Origin: Symsagittifera roscoffensis
Taxonomy: Eukaryota > Xenacoelomorpha > Acoela > Convolutidae
Length of the DNA stretch: 64,000 nt
Direction of reading: 5' to 3'
NCBI RefSeq assembly: GCF_963678635.1
Contig: NC_087065.1
Span: forward strand, 49,858,952-49,922,951
Shown here: positions 53,709-64,000 of the stretch, piece after piece
Layout: the number at the start of each line of letters is the position of its first letter
How positions within the stretch are numbered: position 1 is the first letter of the stretch
Notes under the pieces: generated by a model
The model's input: only the letters and a program-made list of their open reading frames with translations
What the model was told of the DNA's origin: nothing
Databases searched by the model: none
Position numbers and translations under genes: made by a program

Positions 53709-56450
53709 TCAAGAATTTGGATTATTTGTGATTGCTAGCTTTCGGAAATTACGGGGAATTAATGATAATGGACGATTTTGGGGTAAGGTTGGCAACTCTG
53801 GTGCTGTAGGTGTTATTTCTATATTTTTGTGTTCTTCGTCGTATGTGTTTTGTCTTGTGGATTTTTTTGTGTTATATTCTTTTATTTGTGCATCTAGAAG
53901 TATTTTGTTTATTGATGATGAAAACATGCCAAAAAATCCCGCAAATAGTATACGTGCTACACTTGCTTGTCGGTTTACTTGTGTGTGTATAGCGCATGTG
54001 TTATAGATTTCTTTTAATAGTGAGAAAAGAAATCCTATAAAATTAAACATGGCGTATAAGATAGTTTATTTTTCTAAGATGTAATAGGGCCATCCTAGAA
54101 AAGCTAAAATTTCGTTCTTTAAGGTGACAAAATTGAAAATAATTATAAGTGAAATATCTTGTGGTCTGTATTTTTCACCGTTTAAATATATGTAGTCTTT
54201 AATATCTTTAAAATATCCGCTATAATCTTGTGTATAAATGTCTGCGAGTCCTGCGGTTTCGGCAAGTTTTCTTGAATTCTGGTCAATTGACTGTCTTTGT
54301 ATTGTGTCCATTTGTGTTAATAATTCCTGAAATTGTTGTGTTCTAATGTGATGTTAAATACCAGATTTAGAATATATTCCAATTGATTGTAAATCAATAT
54401 TTGGGTTACGAGCGATATCTCTGATACTTTCGGGTGAAAATTTTTTGAGTGATTGCATTAATGTAGGGTATGGTGTAAGTAGATACTATTTATCTTCATC
54501 AGTGTTTAATTGTACTACATTGTGGCTATTTTCTGATCCACATTGGACTGTGGTATCCCAAAAATATGTTCGTCTTGAAAGTGTGTCGACAAAATATACT
54601 ATATTCTTATAGAATATAGGGATTCTTTTATAACAACGTTTGTCTTCAAAAACATATAGTGGTGATACTTTCTTGGTGCAAGTATAAAACCATGAAATAT
54701 TTCCTTCGTAATCTAGAAAAATTGATCTGTTTCCTGATAATAAGTATTCTGCGTAAGGTATTTTTAGTACTGCTAGTGCGAGTGATTGTAGGGTTTGTGT
54801 TCTTTCCAATTCGCATAGTTTATGAAGTGTTTCTTATTCAGAAAGTTACATTTCTTGAAAAATTCGACTAATTGTGTAGTCTAACTTCTTGTCTAAGTGG
54901 ATATCGTAGTGAATATTACCAAAATGGGTGCTATTCATTAGTGGTAGTTCTTGTAAACATGTGCTTTTACTGTCATATGGTTTTAGTTTTCCACCAGGTT
55001 GACCTGTGCTTTTTAGAGAGTTATCTGGGATGTCTGATGATCCTTCATTTATAGGATGACTTGTGGCATAAGGGTTAAATTTTATTTTTCCAGTGATCAT
55101 GTCGAAACCTTTTGCGTATTCGACAAGTATTTCAGAGTATTGTGTCTTATAAAGTGGATTTCTGTATTTACATGCATTTTCTGTTTCTTGATAGTTTTGG
55201 AAACGTGTTAATTTATTTTCTATATCATGGATATTTCTAAAATCATTACATGGTTTACGGGATGGGTTTACTTGTTCGTATGAAATTTTATCATTCGAGC
55301 GTGTATTTTTGCTAATTGAAATGTTGTGCATGTATCTTCGGGAAACCAAACAATTGTTGCTTGTGTTTGTGTTGTAGGGTCACAATAGCCTTGATCGTTT
55401 TTGCAAGGTAGTCTAATTCCTTGATAAATCATTGTGTTATCAGATAAATCTCGTGTGAGTTGTACTTTATCGAGTTGTATTTTCCAATCAAAAAACATTA
55501 TTTCTTGATATCCTTTTTTTTGTGTCTGCTATGCAGTTTGAAGGGTCCTTTATTCCAATGTGTGGTATCTAGTGTTTATCGTGTATGTCATAAGTTAATC
55601 TTCCGTGTGCGCCGTTGTATGGGTATTTTTCGTCTAATTTTATATGTCCTTGATATCGTTCAAGTTCTGCTTGATGTACAGAATCGGCAAAGACTTGGAA
55701 ATTTACTATTTTTTTGTCTGTGTTTTCATTTCTTGTGATGTTTAATCTGAGTTGTTCGATTTACAATCATCGGCATTTAGATGTGAAAGTCGTTCTATAT
55801 TACTTTGATAAAATGATTCGTGATCAAGTCGGTTCTTATTTCCATTGGAAACTTGTGAACAGTGTACTTTCTTTTCGGAAAATGTTGCTGTTAATTTATA
55901 TCCTGTGACTGTTGTTGCTCGTGCTTTTGAAAATAATGTTGCGATTACATTCGTAGTTTCTATAGCTTGTGGTTCTGTTTCGCATTGCGATACTTGATTT
56001 ATTGCATATTTGTGTAGTGCTTTTTGTTCGTTTTCTTCACAATTATAGTGTGTTACTAATAAATCCTGGGGTCCTGTGTGAGGAGAAGAATTTGTGTTTT
56101 GGTCGGAAAATATTAGAAAAAAGATGCCTTGAAATGTTAATATTTTTTAGAATATACATGTGTATGATAATCCTGAGTATGGGTTATAAAATGTGATGTA
56201 ACCAATTGTGTTTTTTGTATATCGTATTTATATATTACTTCAGTTGTTATAAATGGTGGTGGTAGCGGTTGAGCTGTTATATTTGGTGGACTTAATGGGT
56301 AGGGATGTTGAACAATATTGTTAAGTTTGATCGTGATTTCGAATTTCAATTGGAGACTATTTTGTTGAAGTATTTGAATATTGTGTTCACGAATATCTTC
56401 GTGGATATCTTGTCTATATTGTAGTCTGTTAAGTGCCCAACTGTGGAGTC
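53709..56450 (-). pseudogene. Envelope-like glycoprotein region of gypsy element 2, broken
   Basis: Positioned directly after pol. Minus-strand open pieces lie at 56137-56349, 55268-55498, 54846-55349, 54486-54809, 54066-54311 and 53709-54050. They are cysteine-bearing with paired-Cys segments in the middle, and near 53930-54120 two hydrophobic stretches fit a membrane anchor, followed by a polar Pro/Thr-rich tail. This layout (ectodomain, anchor, short tail) is what an env of an endogenous-retrovirus-like gypsy element shows. At least five frame breaks make it non-functional. Which viral glycoprotein family it derives from cannot be settled by eye. Confidence 0.6.
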
Positions 56451-57157
56451 GATTACTTTCTTTATGTTGTCCAAATAATGGGGGAGGTGCTACGAATGTG
56501 TTCCAATCTAATCTTAAAGGGGTATTTGAGATATTAAGATATTGACTGATTGAGAGAAGAGCATTTAAGAAATGATTTCTTTGTCGAATATTTTTTGTTG
56601 TTTGGGCCGGATTATTTATTGGTTTTTTGACAAGTGGGTTGGGTTTTGTGAAAAATTGTTGGGGGCTAGTTTTATGGTGTTTGGGAGGTCTTCGTTGCTT
56701 TATTTTTATTTGTCGGGTGATCTGGGGTGTTTTTGAAATATTTGTACTTTAGGCCAAAAGATTATGGTCCTTTTTTACTTTAGGCTAATTCGCCATTTTT
56801 CGTTGGAGGGTTTTTGAGGTCTGAATTGGGAAAATATTGTTGATCTTTGCGTTATTAGGTAGGGGAGGGTTGTAATATTATGGTGGTATTTATTTTAGTT
56901 GTCAAGTTTTAGCGAGTTGCTTATTTTTGACCTGGAGGTTGTAAGGTTATAGTTATAGATATGCCAAGAGTTTAATATCTGTCGGCTAATAGGTTTGTGT
57001 TAGAGATATAGAAGGTGACGGATCTGAGTGAATCCTGAACTAGAATTGTTGCGTTTTTGTCAGCATGTTATCTTGAAAAATGAAAGTTCAAAATGATTTA
57101 GAGGTGTGAAGATTATTAATCTTCAAAATCAAAGTTGTTTTTGAAATTCAACTTTCT

Positions 57158-58560
57158 TCAAAATTTTAGATTGTGGAATGAATGTTTTGTAATTTTTACG
57201 TGGTTGATTTCTAAGTCGTGATGATTCTCTATGTTCTGATTTTTGTACTTGTTCTTATGGTAAAATTTTTCTATCATTTTCCTGTTTTTTCTTTCTTTTT
57301 GAGGTATTTTTGGGTCTGGCATTTTTGGATTGTTTTGAGCTTTGGTTTGTTTTTGATTTTGATTTTCATGATGAACGTTGTCTTGTTCATTTATTTCTTT
57401 TTCTGTATGTGGATCATTTTGAATAACTTTTAAACCTGTGAAAGAATATAATTGAGTTAATTCGCGTAGTGCGTTTTCTTTTGGGTAGTAGGGCAATAGA
57501 TTGTTACGATGTTGAACAATTTATTTTTTAGTTGAATCTGTGAGTTTATACGTTACGTCAGTGGGTTTGACAATTATTTGGTATGGTCCTTTTCGAAGGG
57601 GTTGTAATTTTTTATAGATTCCTTTTTGCGTATTAAAGTTAGGTATTAAGACAAATGTTCCAGTTTTTAAATCTGTGGCTGGTGTAAAGCGTGAATTAAT
57701 TTGGTCGTTAATGTTTTGCCTTTGTAACAATTTCTTTGTTACTTTTTGGTAAATTTCATTGTGTTTTTTATCTCTATTTAAAATCCATTCGGTGTGTGTG
57801 CCGGAGGCTAATTTAACAATTTGTGGGTGATGAAAATGATATTCATCATGTGTGTGAAAAGGTAGGTTATAAAAAATTGAGTCTTTATTTGGTTGGCAAT
57901 GACCTTGTGCATTTTTATGGGCATTTACTGTAAACATAATTGGTTTTCGTGGCTTTTGATTAAAAACCATTTCGTATGGTGACATTCCTAAGGTTGTCGT
58001 AATTTGTGAATTATATGATAAGGGAAATAATTTTACATCTGCTGACCATTCTGTGTATCGTGTATCATTTCCATTAATGATACATCTGAGATATTTTTGT
58101 AGTGAACGGTTCATACCTTCGACTAAACCATTAGTCCAAGGTGCATGAGATGTACGTTGTTTGTGCTTAATATTATATAAGTGGCATAGTGTAATGATTT
58201 CGTTGCTTATAAATTCGCTGCCCTTGTCTGTAACAAGGATTTCGGGTAATCCAAATTTGGCTATCCAGTGTTCATAAAGTGTTGTGTAAGCATAATAAGC
58301 ATTACAATGTGGTACTGGGTTGAGTGCTACATAATATGTGAATGCGTCAACAAAGACTATAATGTAGGAGTTTCCTTCAGAGGATGGTGAAATCGGTCCT
58401 TTTGTATCGAATGAAATACGATGGTTGAAATATAAACTTTGTTCTTTAAAATCTTGTTTTTGTGCTATCTGTTTTTGATTTGGATAAGGTTTGTTCAATT
58501 GACATATTATACAATCATTGCATAATACTTTTATCCAAATTGGTGCATTTGGGAAATAAA
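57158..58560 (-). pseudogene. Integrase and pol C-terminus of gypsy element 2
   Basis: The zinc-binding end C-N-D-C-I-I-C lies near 58515. The catalytic triad is visible: Asp in FDTKGPI (near 58400), Asp in LVTDKGSEF (near 58225) and Glu in GLVEGMNRSL (near 58125), fitting DD35E spacing. A GPY/F-type motif RKGPYQII (near 57590) marks the Ty3/gypsy C-terminal domain. The 325-codon frame 57521-58498 ends at a TAA where element 1 has GAA; a Lys/Asn/Gln-rich tail continues to 57158. Pol strand transfer joins element DNA to the genome. One stop breaks it. Confidence 0.85.
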
Positions 58561-59526
58561 AATTTTGTGTAAAGTTCGAGTATGTTTTTTTCTGATCCGG
58601 AGTGTCCTTTTGTATTTTGTGTATGTGAGATGTTAAAAGCTATTATTATCATACTTAAAGAAAGACAGGGAACTTTAGAATCATTTAATTGATATTCTAA
58701 AAGATCTGTATTTTCATTAATTGTTGTTTTATTAACATTTCGGAAATATCGAAGGAATGTTTTATTTCCTAAAATTGTGCTATCTGCTTTTACGGGCTTA
58801 GTTTTGTATTTGTGCCATGATTTTAGTTGTCTAATTACTGGGTCGAGATTTTGATATTGTTTTAAAAGTTCAAGTGTAATTTTATCTGTTGGGGGGAAAA
58901 AATTGTCAATTTCTAGTTTTGATAAGAGAATTGTGTCAAGTGGGTCATGGAGGTCAAAAACTTGATTTATTGTGTATTTTGAATCATTCGTTTGTGGTCC
59001 TGATAAATTTATTTTATCGGTTAATTTTCTTTTTCAATTAATGGGAAAAGGTCTTTTTTATGCGAGTGTTGTTTTATTCTCTTTTGGTGAGTATTATTTT
59101 TTATCCATTGTGAGTATGGAATTGGTTTAAAGGTGGATGTGCCTAGTAAATCAACTTCGCAGTGATTATTTTTGCAATCTAAGTAGAGTTGAAAATGTTG
59201 TAGATTATTTATTTGTGATTGATCAATATCAGTTTTTACTGCATATTTGCATTCTAGACGGGTGATGTTTCATCTTTTGCGAGATAAAATTTAATATTTT
59301 GTGGTATTTCAACTGTAGTTTTTCGTGCGAGTAATTCGGGTGGCGTATTTCGACTTAACGTATCTGGTAAGGCAAAGTTTTTTCCTGCTGTCCAAACTAT
59401 ATGTAGGTTTGGAAATTTCATCAGAATTAGTTGAAATCTATAAACTCTATGATTTGGATTTGATTTTTATGTAAAGAGAAATTTAGTTAGTTTGTGATCT
59501 GTGAATAGAACTGTTGGGTGTTTTGA
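58561..59526 (-). pseudogene. RNase H end and connection region of gypsy element 2
   Basis: Continuation of pol with several stops. The RNase H terminal motif TDHKLTKF lies near 59500 and the tether ending PDTLSRNTPPE near 59350. The remainder is diverged, with element 1 homology at 36750-37400. Confidence 0.7.
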
Positions 59527-60888
59527 TCAGAGTATCAGAAATTCAAATTCTGTAAGTGTATAAAATATAGCTGTACATTCTCTCATTAGAATTGAGAGTC
59601 GTAGCTCTGCTTGTGTGAATAATCGTGATTTTGCTGATATAAGATTCATTTTATTTGTTCCACTATGTGATTGTAGCAATGCTGCGCCGATGCCAAAATT
59701 TGAAGCATCGCACATTGCATAGAATGTTTGATTTGGATCTGGAATTGTGTTTGAAATTTGTTCTGTTAAAAGCTTTTTAATTTCTTCAAATCGTTTTTGA
59801 TGTTCAGTGGTCCATTCAAAATTATTTTGTTGTCTGAGGTTGTTATAGAAGGGTCTTAAGTATAATTGCATTTTGTAAACATATTTACTTAAGAAATTTA
59901 ACATTCCAAGGAATTCTTGGATTTTCTTTTTATTTGTAGGTGGCTGAAGTTTTTGAATTGCATCAATGCGTGATTTTAATGGAGTTATAGTTTCTCGTTC
60001 TATATTATGTCCTAAACATTTAACGCGTGTTAGAAAGAAGTGTGATTTATCGGGGGCTGCCTTCAGATTTTTGTTCTGAAGTATTTTATGATACTGTTCT
60101 AAAACTGTAAACAATTCTTCTTTAGTTTGTGATTGCATAAAAACATCATCTAAGTATGTGATTGCATTTTTCTTGAGTATTAGTGGTCTAAAAGTTTCAC
60201 TCATAAAAGCTGAAAAAGCTGCTGGTCCTATGGATATTCCGTAGAATAAGCGATTAAATTCATATTGTTGATTTCCAATAACAAATTGTGTTAAACGTCG
60301 TGATTGTTCATCTAATGGCATTTGATTATAAGCACTAATCATATCTGCGGTTGTGAAATATTTACCATTTATCTTTGTTCAGATAACTTGTATGGGTTCA
60401 ATAGGCCAATTGCATTTTGATTCGTCAGTTAGTGAATTGAGGTATCTAGCGTCTAAAATTATTTCTAGTGATCAACCTTTTGCTAGAATGATAACAGGGT
60501 TGATGAAGGTGTTACTTTTTGGTTGTTCTTCCTTATTTACTGGTGAGATAATTTCGTATTGTTCTAAAATGTCAACTATTCTGTTTACCTTGTCATGTAA
60601 GTGAATCGGTACTTTACTTGCTCTTTGTTTTTTGAAAACTGCGTCAGGTTTTAACGGAAGATGTAGTGATGAACTAATTTTTCAAACGTCAAATTTTGTT
60701 GTTGCATAGACTGTTGAATATTTTAACAGTTGTTTTGCCAATTTATCAAATTCAATTTGTGTGATTTGTGAGTGTTCAAAATTAAACATTGTTAAAAATT
60801 TTTGTTGTTCTTTTGTGTAATTTGTTATATTGAATGTCGGTTTAAAATATGGTGTTTTTTTTGAAATAACCTGTGTTTCTTTTTTCAT
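59527..60888 (-). pseudogene. Reverse transcriptase-RNase H of gypsy element 2
   Basis: The start FKPTFNITNYTKEQQ (60682-60888) leads into RT, with TGA stops near 60682, 60473 and 60379. The rest is one intact 271-codon frame (59527-60342): motif A ADMISAYNQMPL, FYGISIGPAAFSAFM, catalytic YLDD, and RNase H from CDASNFGIGAALL. Beyond 59527 TDHKLTKFLF and HIVWTAGKNFALPD are still legible in the connection region. All three stops in the N-terminal third are TGA; element 1 has Glu at one and Leu at another. Confidence 0.88.
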
Positions 60889-61954
60889 TACTTATTATAT
60901 TATTTATGGATAATTCTTCGTCAAGATTTGTTGATTGGCAAACATCTAATAATTGGAGTATATTATTAACGCGGTAGGCTACTTCATTTATAGGTGAAAT
61001 TGTAGCAATTGTTTCGCAATATCCTGAAAGTCTTAAAGGTAATGTTACTTGATATGGTGTATTGTTATACACGTGTAATGAAATGATGTCGGAATTCGTA
61101 TTTTTTGAGTATTTTATGCATGAGGTTGTAATTTTGAAAAATTTGTGGATAGGTTTAAATTCGAATTCTGACATGAAAAGTTGTTGTTTAATTTGACTTT
61201 TGTTATACTGGTGAACTTGTTTTATTGAGAAATTATATATATTTCCTGATAGTGGTTTCAGGTGTTTCCGTTGTTGATTGTAAATGGGATAAAATTTTGA
61301 AAAAAATGGTGGTTGTTTGTTTAATCTTTGGAAGAATGTTAGGGCTGTATTTTTTGTTTTTGTGTATTTATCTTTGATATGGATCTTACTCTTTAGGATG
61401 TTGATTGCTGGTATATATTCAGATATACATGGTATGCCAATGATATTGTGTTTAATATCAGTAAAATCAGGTTTGTTCAAAATCTTGTTTTGTTCCATTG
61501 TTCTTGTGGGGAGAAGGAGTAATTGGATTTTTCCATAATTTACTAATGTTGATCCTTGTGCTGTTGCTAATTTACTAGAGGTTTCAAGAGGTGTTAATTT
61601 TGGATGCAATGTTTTAATTTCATGCCATGTGGGAATATTATTTATATTTGATTCTGCTCCTGAGTCAATTAGAAAATCAATCTCAAGATCTGGTGATTGA
61701 AATTCTTTGTTTCTTGGGCTCTCTAAGAGAAGTGGAATTGTCCAAATTTTTTCTCTTGGTTTGTCTTTTTGTATATTTTGATAAATATGTTTTGTGTTTG
61801 AGCATTGTGTTTCATCTTTTTTATCGGGTTTAATTACCGTGTTAATTTCGTTTACTTCTTGTGTAGTTTGCGTATTATTAATGGGTCCAATATAGTAATT
61901 GTGAAGGAGTTCCAATTGATTTTCGTTATATGTGAAGTAAAAGGTTGATATCAT
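60842..61954 (-). CDS. Protease ORF of gypsy element 2, intact
   Basis: 370 codons. The active site DFLIDSGAESNINNI is at about residues 92-106; a flap-like ATAQGSTLVNYG and a hydrophobic HNIIGIPCISEY (the usual I-G box position) follow. The second half (KQPPFFSKF, LPLRLSGYCETIATI) is a long linker before RT, longer than in classic gypsy proteins. Its ATG overlaps the end of the gag frame by 29 bases in the +1 frame, and its own end overlaps the RT frame, again +1. Retropepsin would cleave the gag-pol precursor. Confidence 0.85.
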   Translation of the reverse strand: MISTFYFTYNENQLELLHNYYIGPINNTQTTQEVNEINTVIKPDKKDETQCSNTKHIYQNIQKDKPREKIWTIPLLLESPRNKEFQSPDLEIDFLIDSGAESNINNIPTWHEIKTLHPKLTPLETSSKLATAQGSTLVNYGKIQLLLLPTRTMEQNKILNKPDFTDIKHNIIGIPCISEYIPAINILKSKIHIKDKYTKTKNTALTFFQRLNKQPPFFSKFYPIYNQQRKHLKPLSGNIYNFSIKQVHQYNKSQIKQQLFMSEFEFKPIHKFFKITTSCIKYSKNTNSDIISLHVYNNTPYQVTLPLRLSGYCETIATISPINEVAYRVNNILQLLDVCQSTNLDEELSINNIISNEKRNTGYFKKNTIF

Positions 61955-64000
61955 AATCGACTGTTATCATAATTACAGAGATGGTATTATCTGTATCACT
62001 TTCAGTATCCGATGATTCACAATTAATGTGATTTAGTTGTAATTCATTACTTCCTGTGTCATCAATACCTGGGGGATCTGAAGTTGTTTCTTCATTTGTT
62101 TGCACTTGATTAATGTGTCTTTGATAATTTGGTGTGCTACTTCTGTATCGATGTTTAGAATCGGGATAGCGATTATTATTCCTATGTGGTGACTGGGAAT
62201 AATTTCTGTTTCGATTATTGTATTTTGAGTTTAGATTTTTTGAATTATTTCGTGATCTGTTTTGATAGTTATTATTTGATCTGTGATAATTTGATTTATT
62301 ATATGAATTATTCCTTGATCGATTGTTCGGGTAATTTTGATTTCTATTGTTTGAGTAACTTCTATTTCTATTATGTGAATAGTTTCTATTTCTGTTGTAT
62401 GATGAGTTTCGCGATTAAATATTGGAATAATGTCTATTCCTTGGGTTTGATTGGGAACTGGATCCAGAAACAAATTGTGTTGTATTGGAATTTGATCGTG
62501 AATAGTTATTTTGGTTATTTTGGCTATTCGATTGGTTATATCTATTTTTTGAGAAATTTCGTGAATTTCGTCGTTCGGATGATCTACCTCTATAACTTGA
62601 GTTATATGGTGATTGATTTCTTGTGTAATTTGAATTGCTTGGAAGTGGTTTTCCTGAACTGTTATTACTATATATATTTTTGTTTGGCAGATTTTGGTCT
62701 TTTTTCATGTATTGATAGAATGATTTATTTGGTTCTTTGTGCTTTTGAGGTTTATTCTGATTGACTTGTTGTTTTTGTCTACATTCGGAAATACTGTGTC
62801 CGAATCGTCGGCAAAAAATACACCATTTTTTGAACGATGGTTTGCCTTTAAAGTTTGGATGTCGTTCGTAGATATTTAATATTTCAGTGATTTTTTCAAT
62901 CAGGTCTGTATCTAATTCTTGAATGTTATTTATAAGTGTAGTATTTGTTTCAATTCGATTAACATATTGAAGTTTTAGATTTTCTGTTTCTTCGAGTTTC
63001 ATTGTGATTTCTGCTTGTTCTAGTTTATCTACTAATTTTCTAAAATCTAAATCTGGTTCTCGAATTGAGGAAGGATGAGATGCTTTCTTTTTTATAGCTA
63101 TTTTCCTTAATTGAGGTGTTAAGGTCATCATTAAAATTTCCGTCATTTTTGTGTTTTTGTAGTCATGTGTATTAAATGAATATGCTTTTCGAACTAGTGT
63201 TTCGATTCGTACTGCTTATTGTTTAATTGTTTCATTTGGTAATCTGCGTATTTCGTTGCATAAAACTCTTTGATGTTGTTTGTTTCTTTCAGAATCAAAC
63301 ATTTTTGAAAATTCTTGTGTGAATCTTTTCCGATCTGATTTTATTTCTATGGGTAATACTGGAAACCATTTTTAAGATGCGCCATTTAGTGTTGTTTGTA
63401 TTAACGCTGTGCGTCGATGTATCCAATTTTGATGGAGTGGTGTATTAATTGGTTCAGGTCCTATATTTAAAATTAAATTTGCTGTTAATGCATTTAAATA
63501 ATCTTCTACAGAAAATTCAGTGTCTGTTCCTGTGAATACCATTAATGGTTTATTCGATGTTATTGATGATCCACCCATGAGGTATGGATTCATAGTCATC
63601 TGTAGGGATTCTGCGGCATTTGGCATTTGTGAAAAATTTGAAAGTTGATTTTTTGTTATTTCATGTTGCTGAAGATAATATGGAAGCGGTATTTCATATT
63701 GCATTTGTGTCGGTTGGTAACAATGCATAGTCATTGGGTGTTGTGGCTGTATTGCTTGAAAATATTGTGTGTTAAATGGGTTTTTTATATGCATTTGTTG
63801 TGGATTTTGTATATCTGTTGGATTTTGTGGGTAAATTTTCATATTTTGAGATGGTTGAGACTGTCGCGGTCTCTGTGTGCAATATTCTTTAGTATATGGT
63901 GCAAAAGGATCTGGTTGATGATAATCATCGTCATCAGATGATAAATAGTTTGTGTTATATGGTGTATGTTGTTTATTTTTATTCTGTTTAAAAAAATGGA
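61926..64000 (-). pseudogene. Gag of gypsy element 2, 5' end beyond the window
   Basis: The frame is open from the edge into a Pro/Gln-rich region, then capsid (RRTALIQTTLNGA) with a TAA near 63372, a frame break near 63250, TAA near 63215, then a clean 243-codon frame (62415-63146). The zinc knuckle is canonical C-I-F-C-x4-H-x4-C (near 62800), so nucleic-acid binding residues are present. After it comes a tail of about 120 residues built from NRNYS / NRSRN-like repeats, interrupted once by TAA at 62415, then an acidic end (SDTESDTDN) to the stop at 61926. Confidence 0.85.

Larger units (their letters stand above)
50668..64000 (-). mobile_element. Ty3/gypsy element 2 with envelope-like region, runs off the window
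   Basis: Minus-strand order from the right: gag (open to the window edge), protease, RT-RNase H, integrase with GPY/F motif, basic pol tail, fragmented envelope-like region, an extra ORF, about 1.4 kb non-coding, 3' LTR. The 5' LTR lies beyond 64000. It is better preserved than element 1 but has several stops and frameshifts, so it is probably inactive. Confidence 0.9.

Noticed and set aside
53686-56196. Long plus-strand ORFs (for example 53686-54006, 55460-55738, 57218-57433)
   Set aside because: They are antisense shadows of the minus-strand element, rich in Phe, Leu and Val as expected from complementing Lys/Asn-rich sequence.
1-64000. tRNA genes, rRNA, CRISPR arrays, riboswitches
   Set aside because: None seen. 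The only tRNA-like signal (23695-23830) is too degenerate for a functional tRNA.

Overview
The window looks like a repeat-rich, AT-rich invertebrate nuclear genome. The evidence is spliced genes with GT-AG introns up to about 7 kb, T-rich TTTTCAG/TTTTAG acceptors, a CR1/jockey-like LINE, two Ty3/gypsy elements (one with an envelope-like region) and many short inverted-repeat DNA elements. I cannot name the species. An acceptor three bases before the first ATG would fit a lineage with spliced-leader trans-splicing (for example nematode or appendicularian), but that is inference. There are no prokaryotic features, and no rRNA, tRNA or CRISPR that I can support.

Left part (1-21 kb): one host gene in five small exons (551-605, 1160-1195, 8388-8465, 13621-13737, 20766-20884). 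It encodes a 134-residue secreted-type protein with eight cysteines. Every intron is phase 1 and every junction keeps the frame. Its 0.55-7.2 kb introns hold a ~85-bp degenerate tandem array in both orientations around exon 3, a recent 1.46-kb tandem duplication, a 30-bp GTCGAAACAT satellite, a solo LTR, and several families of short terminal-inverted-repeat elements, one copy with a perfect 8-bp target-site duplication.

Middle (21-35 kb): a tRNA-like SINE head candidate, a 693-bp almost perfect palindrome with a 2-base centre, then a second host gene in three exons (25793-26860, 31726-32272, 33511-33623; 575 residues). Exon 1 ends in a stretch resembling a nuclease-related (NERD / PD-(D/E)XK) core that lacks the usual lysine. 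Its first intron contains a 5'-truncated LINE with an intact reverse transcriptase frame. At 34.98-35.34 kb a short TIR-type repeat carries a decayed C2H2 zinc-finger coding segment.

Right part (35-64 kb): two related Ty3/gypsy elements, both on the minus strand. Element 1 (35.47-45.31 kb) keeps its 5' LTR but is dead: it has deletions in protease and integrase, stops, frameshifts, a mutated zinc knuckle and no envelope or 3' LTR. Element 2 (50.67 kb to beyond the window end) keeps gag, protease, RT-RNase H, integrase with a GPY/F motif, a fragmented envelope-like region, an extra 170-codon ORF after it, and the 3' LTR. Three LTR copies share a dyad whose arms have changed in step. Between the elements (45.3-50.7 kb) lie degenerate ~105-bp tandem arrays inside a larger duplication.
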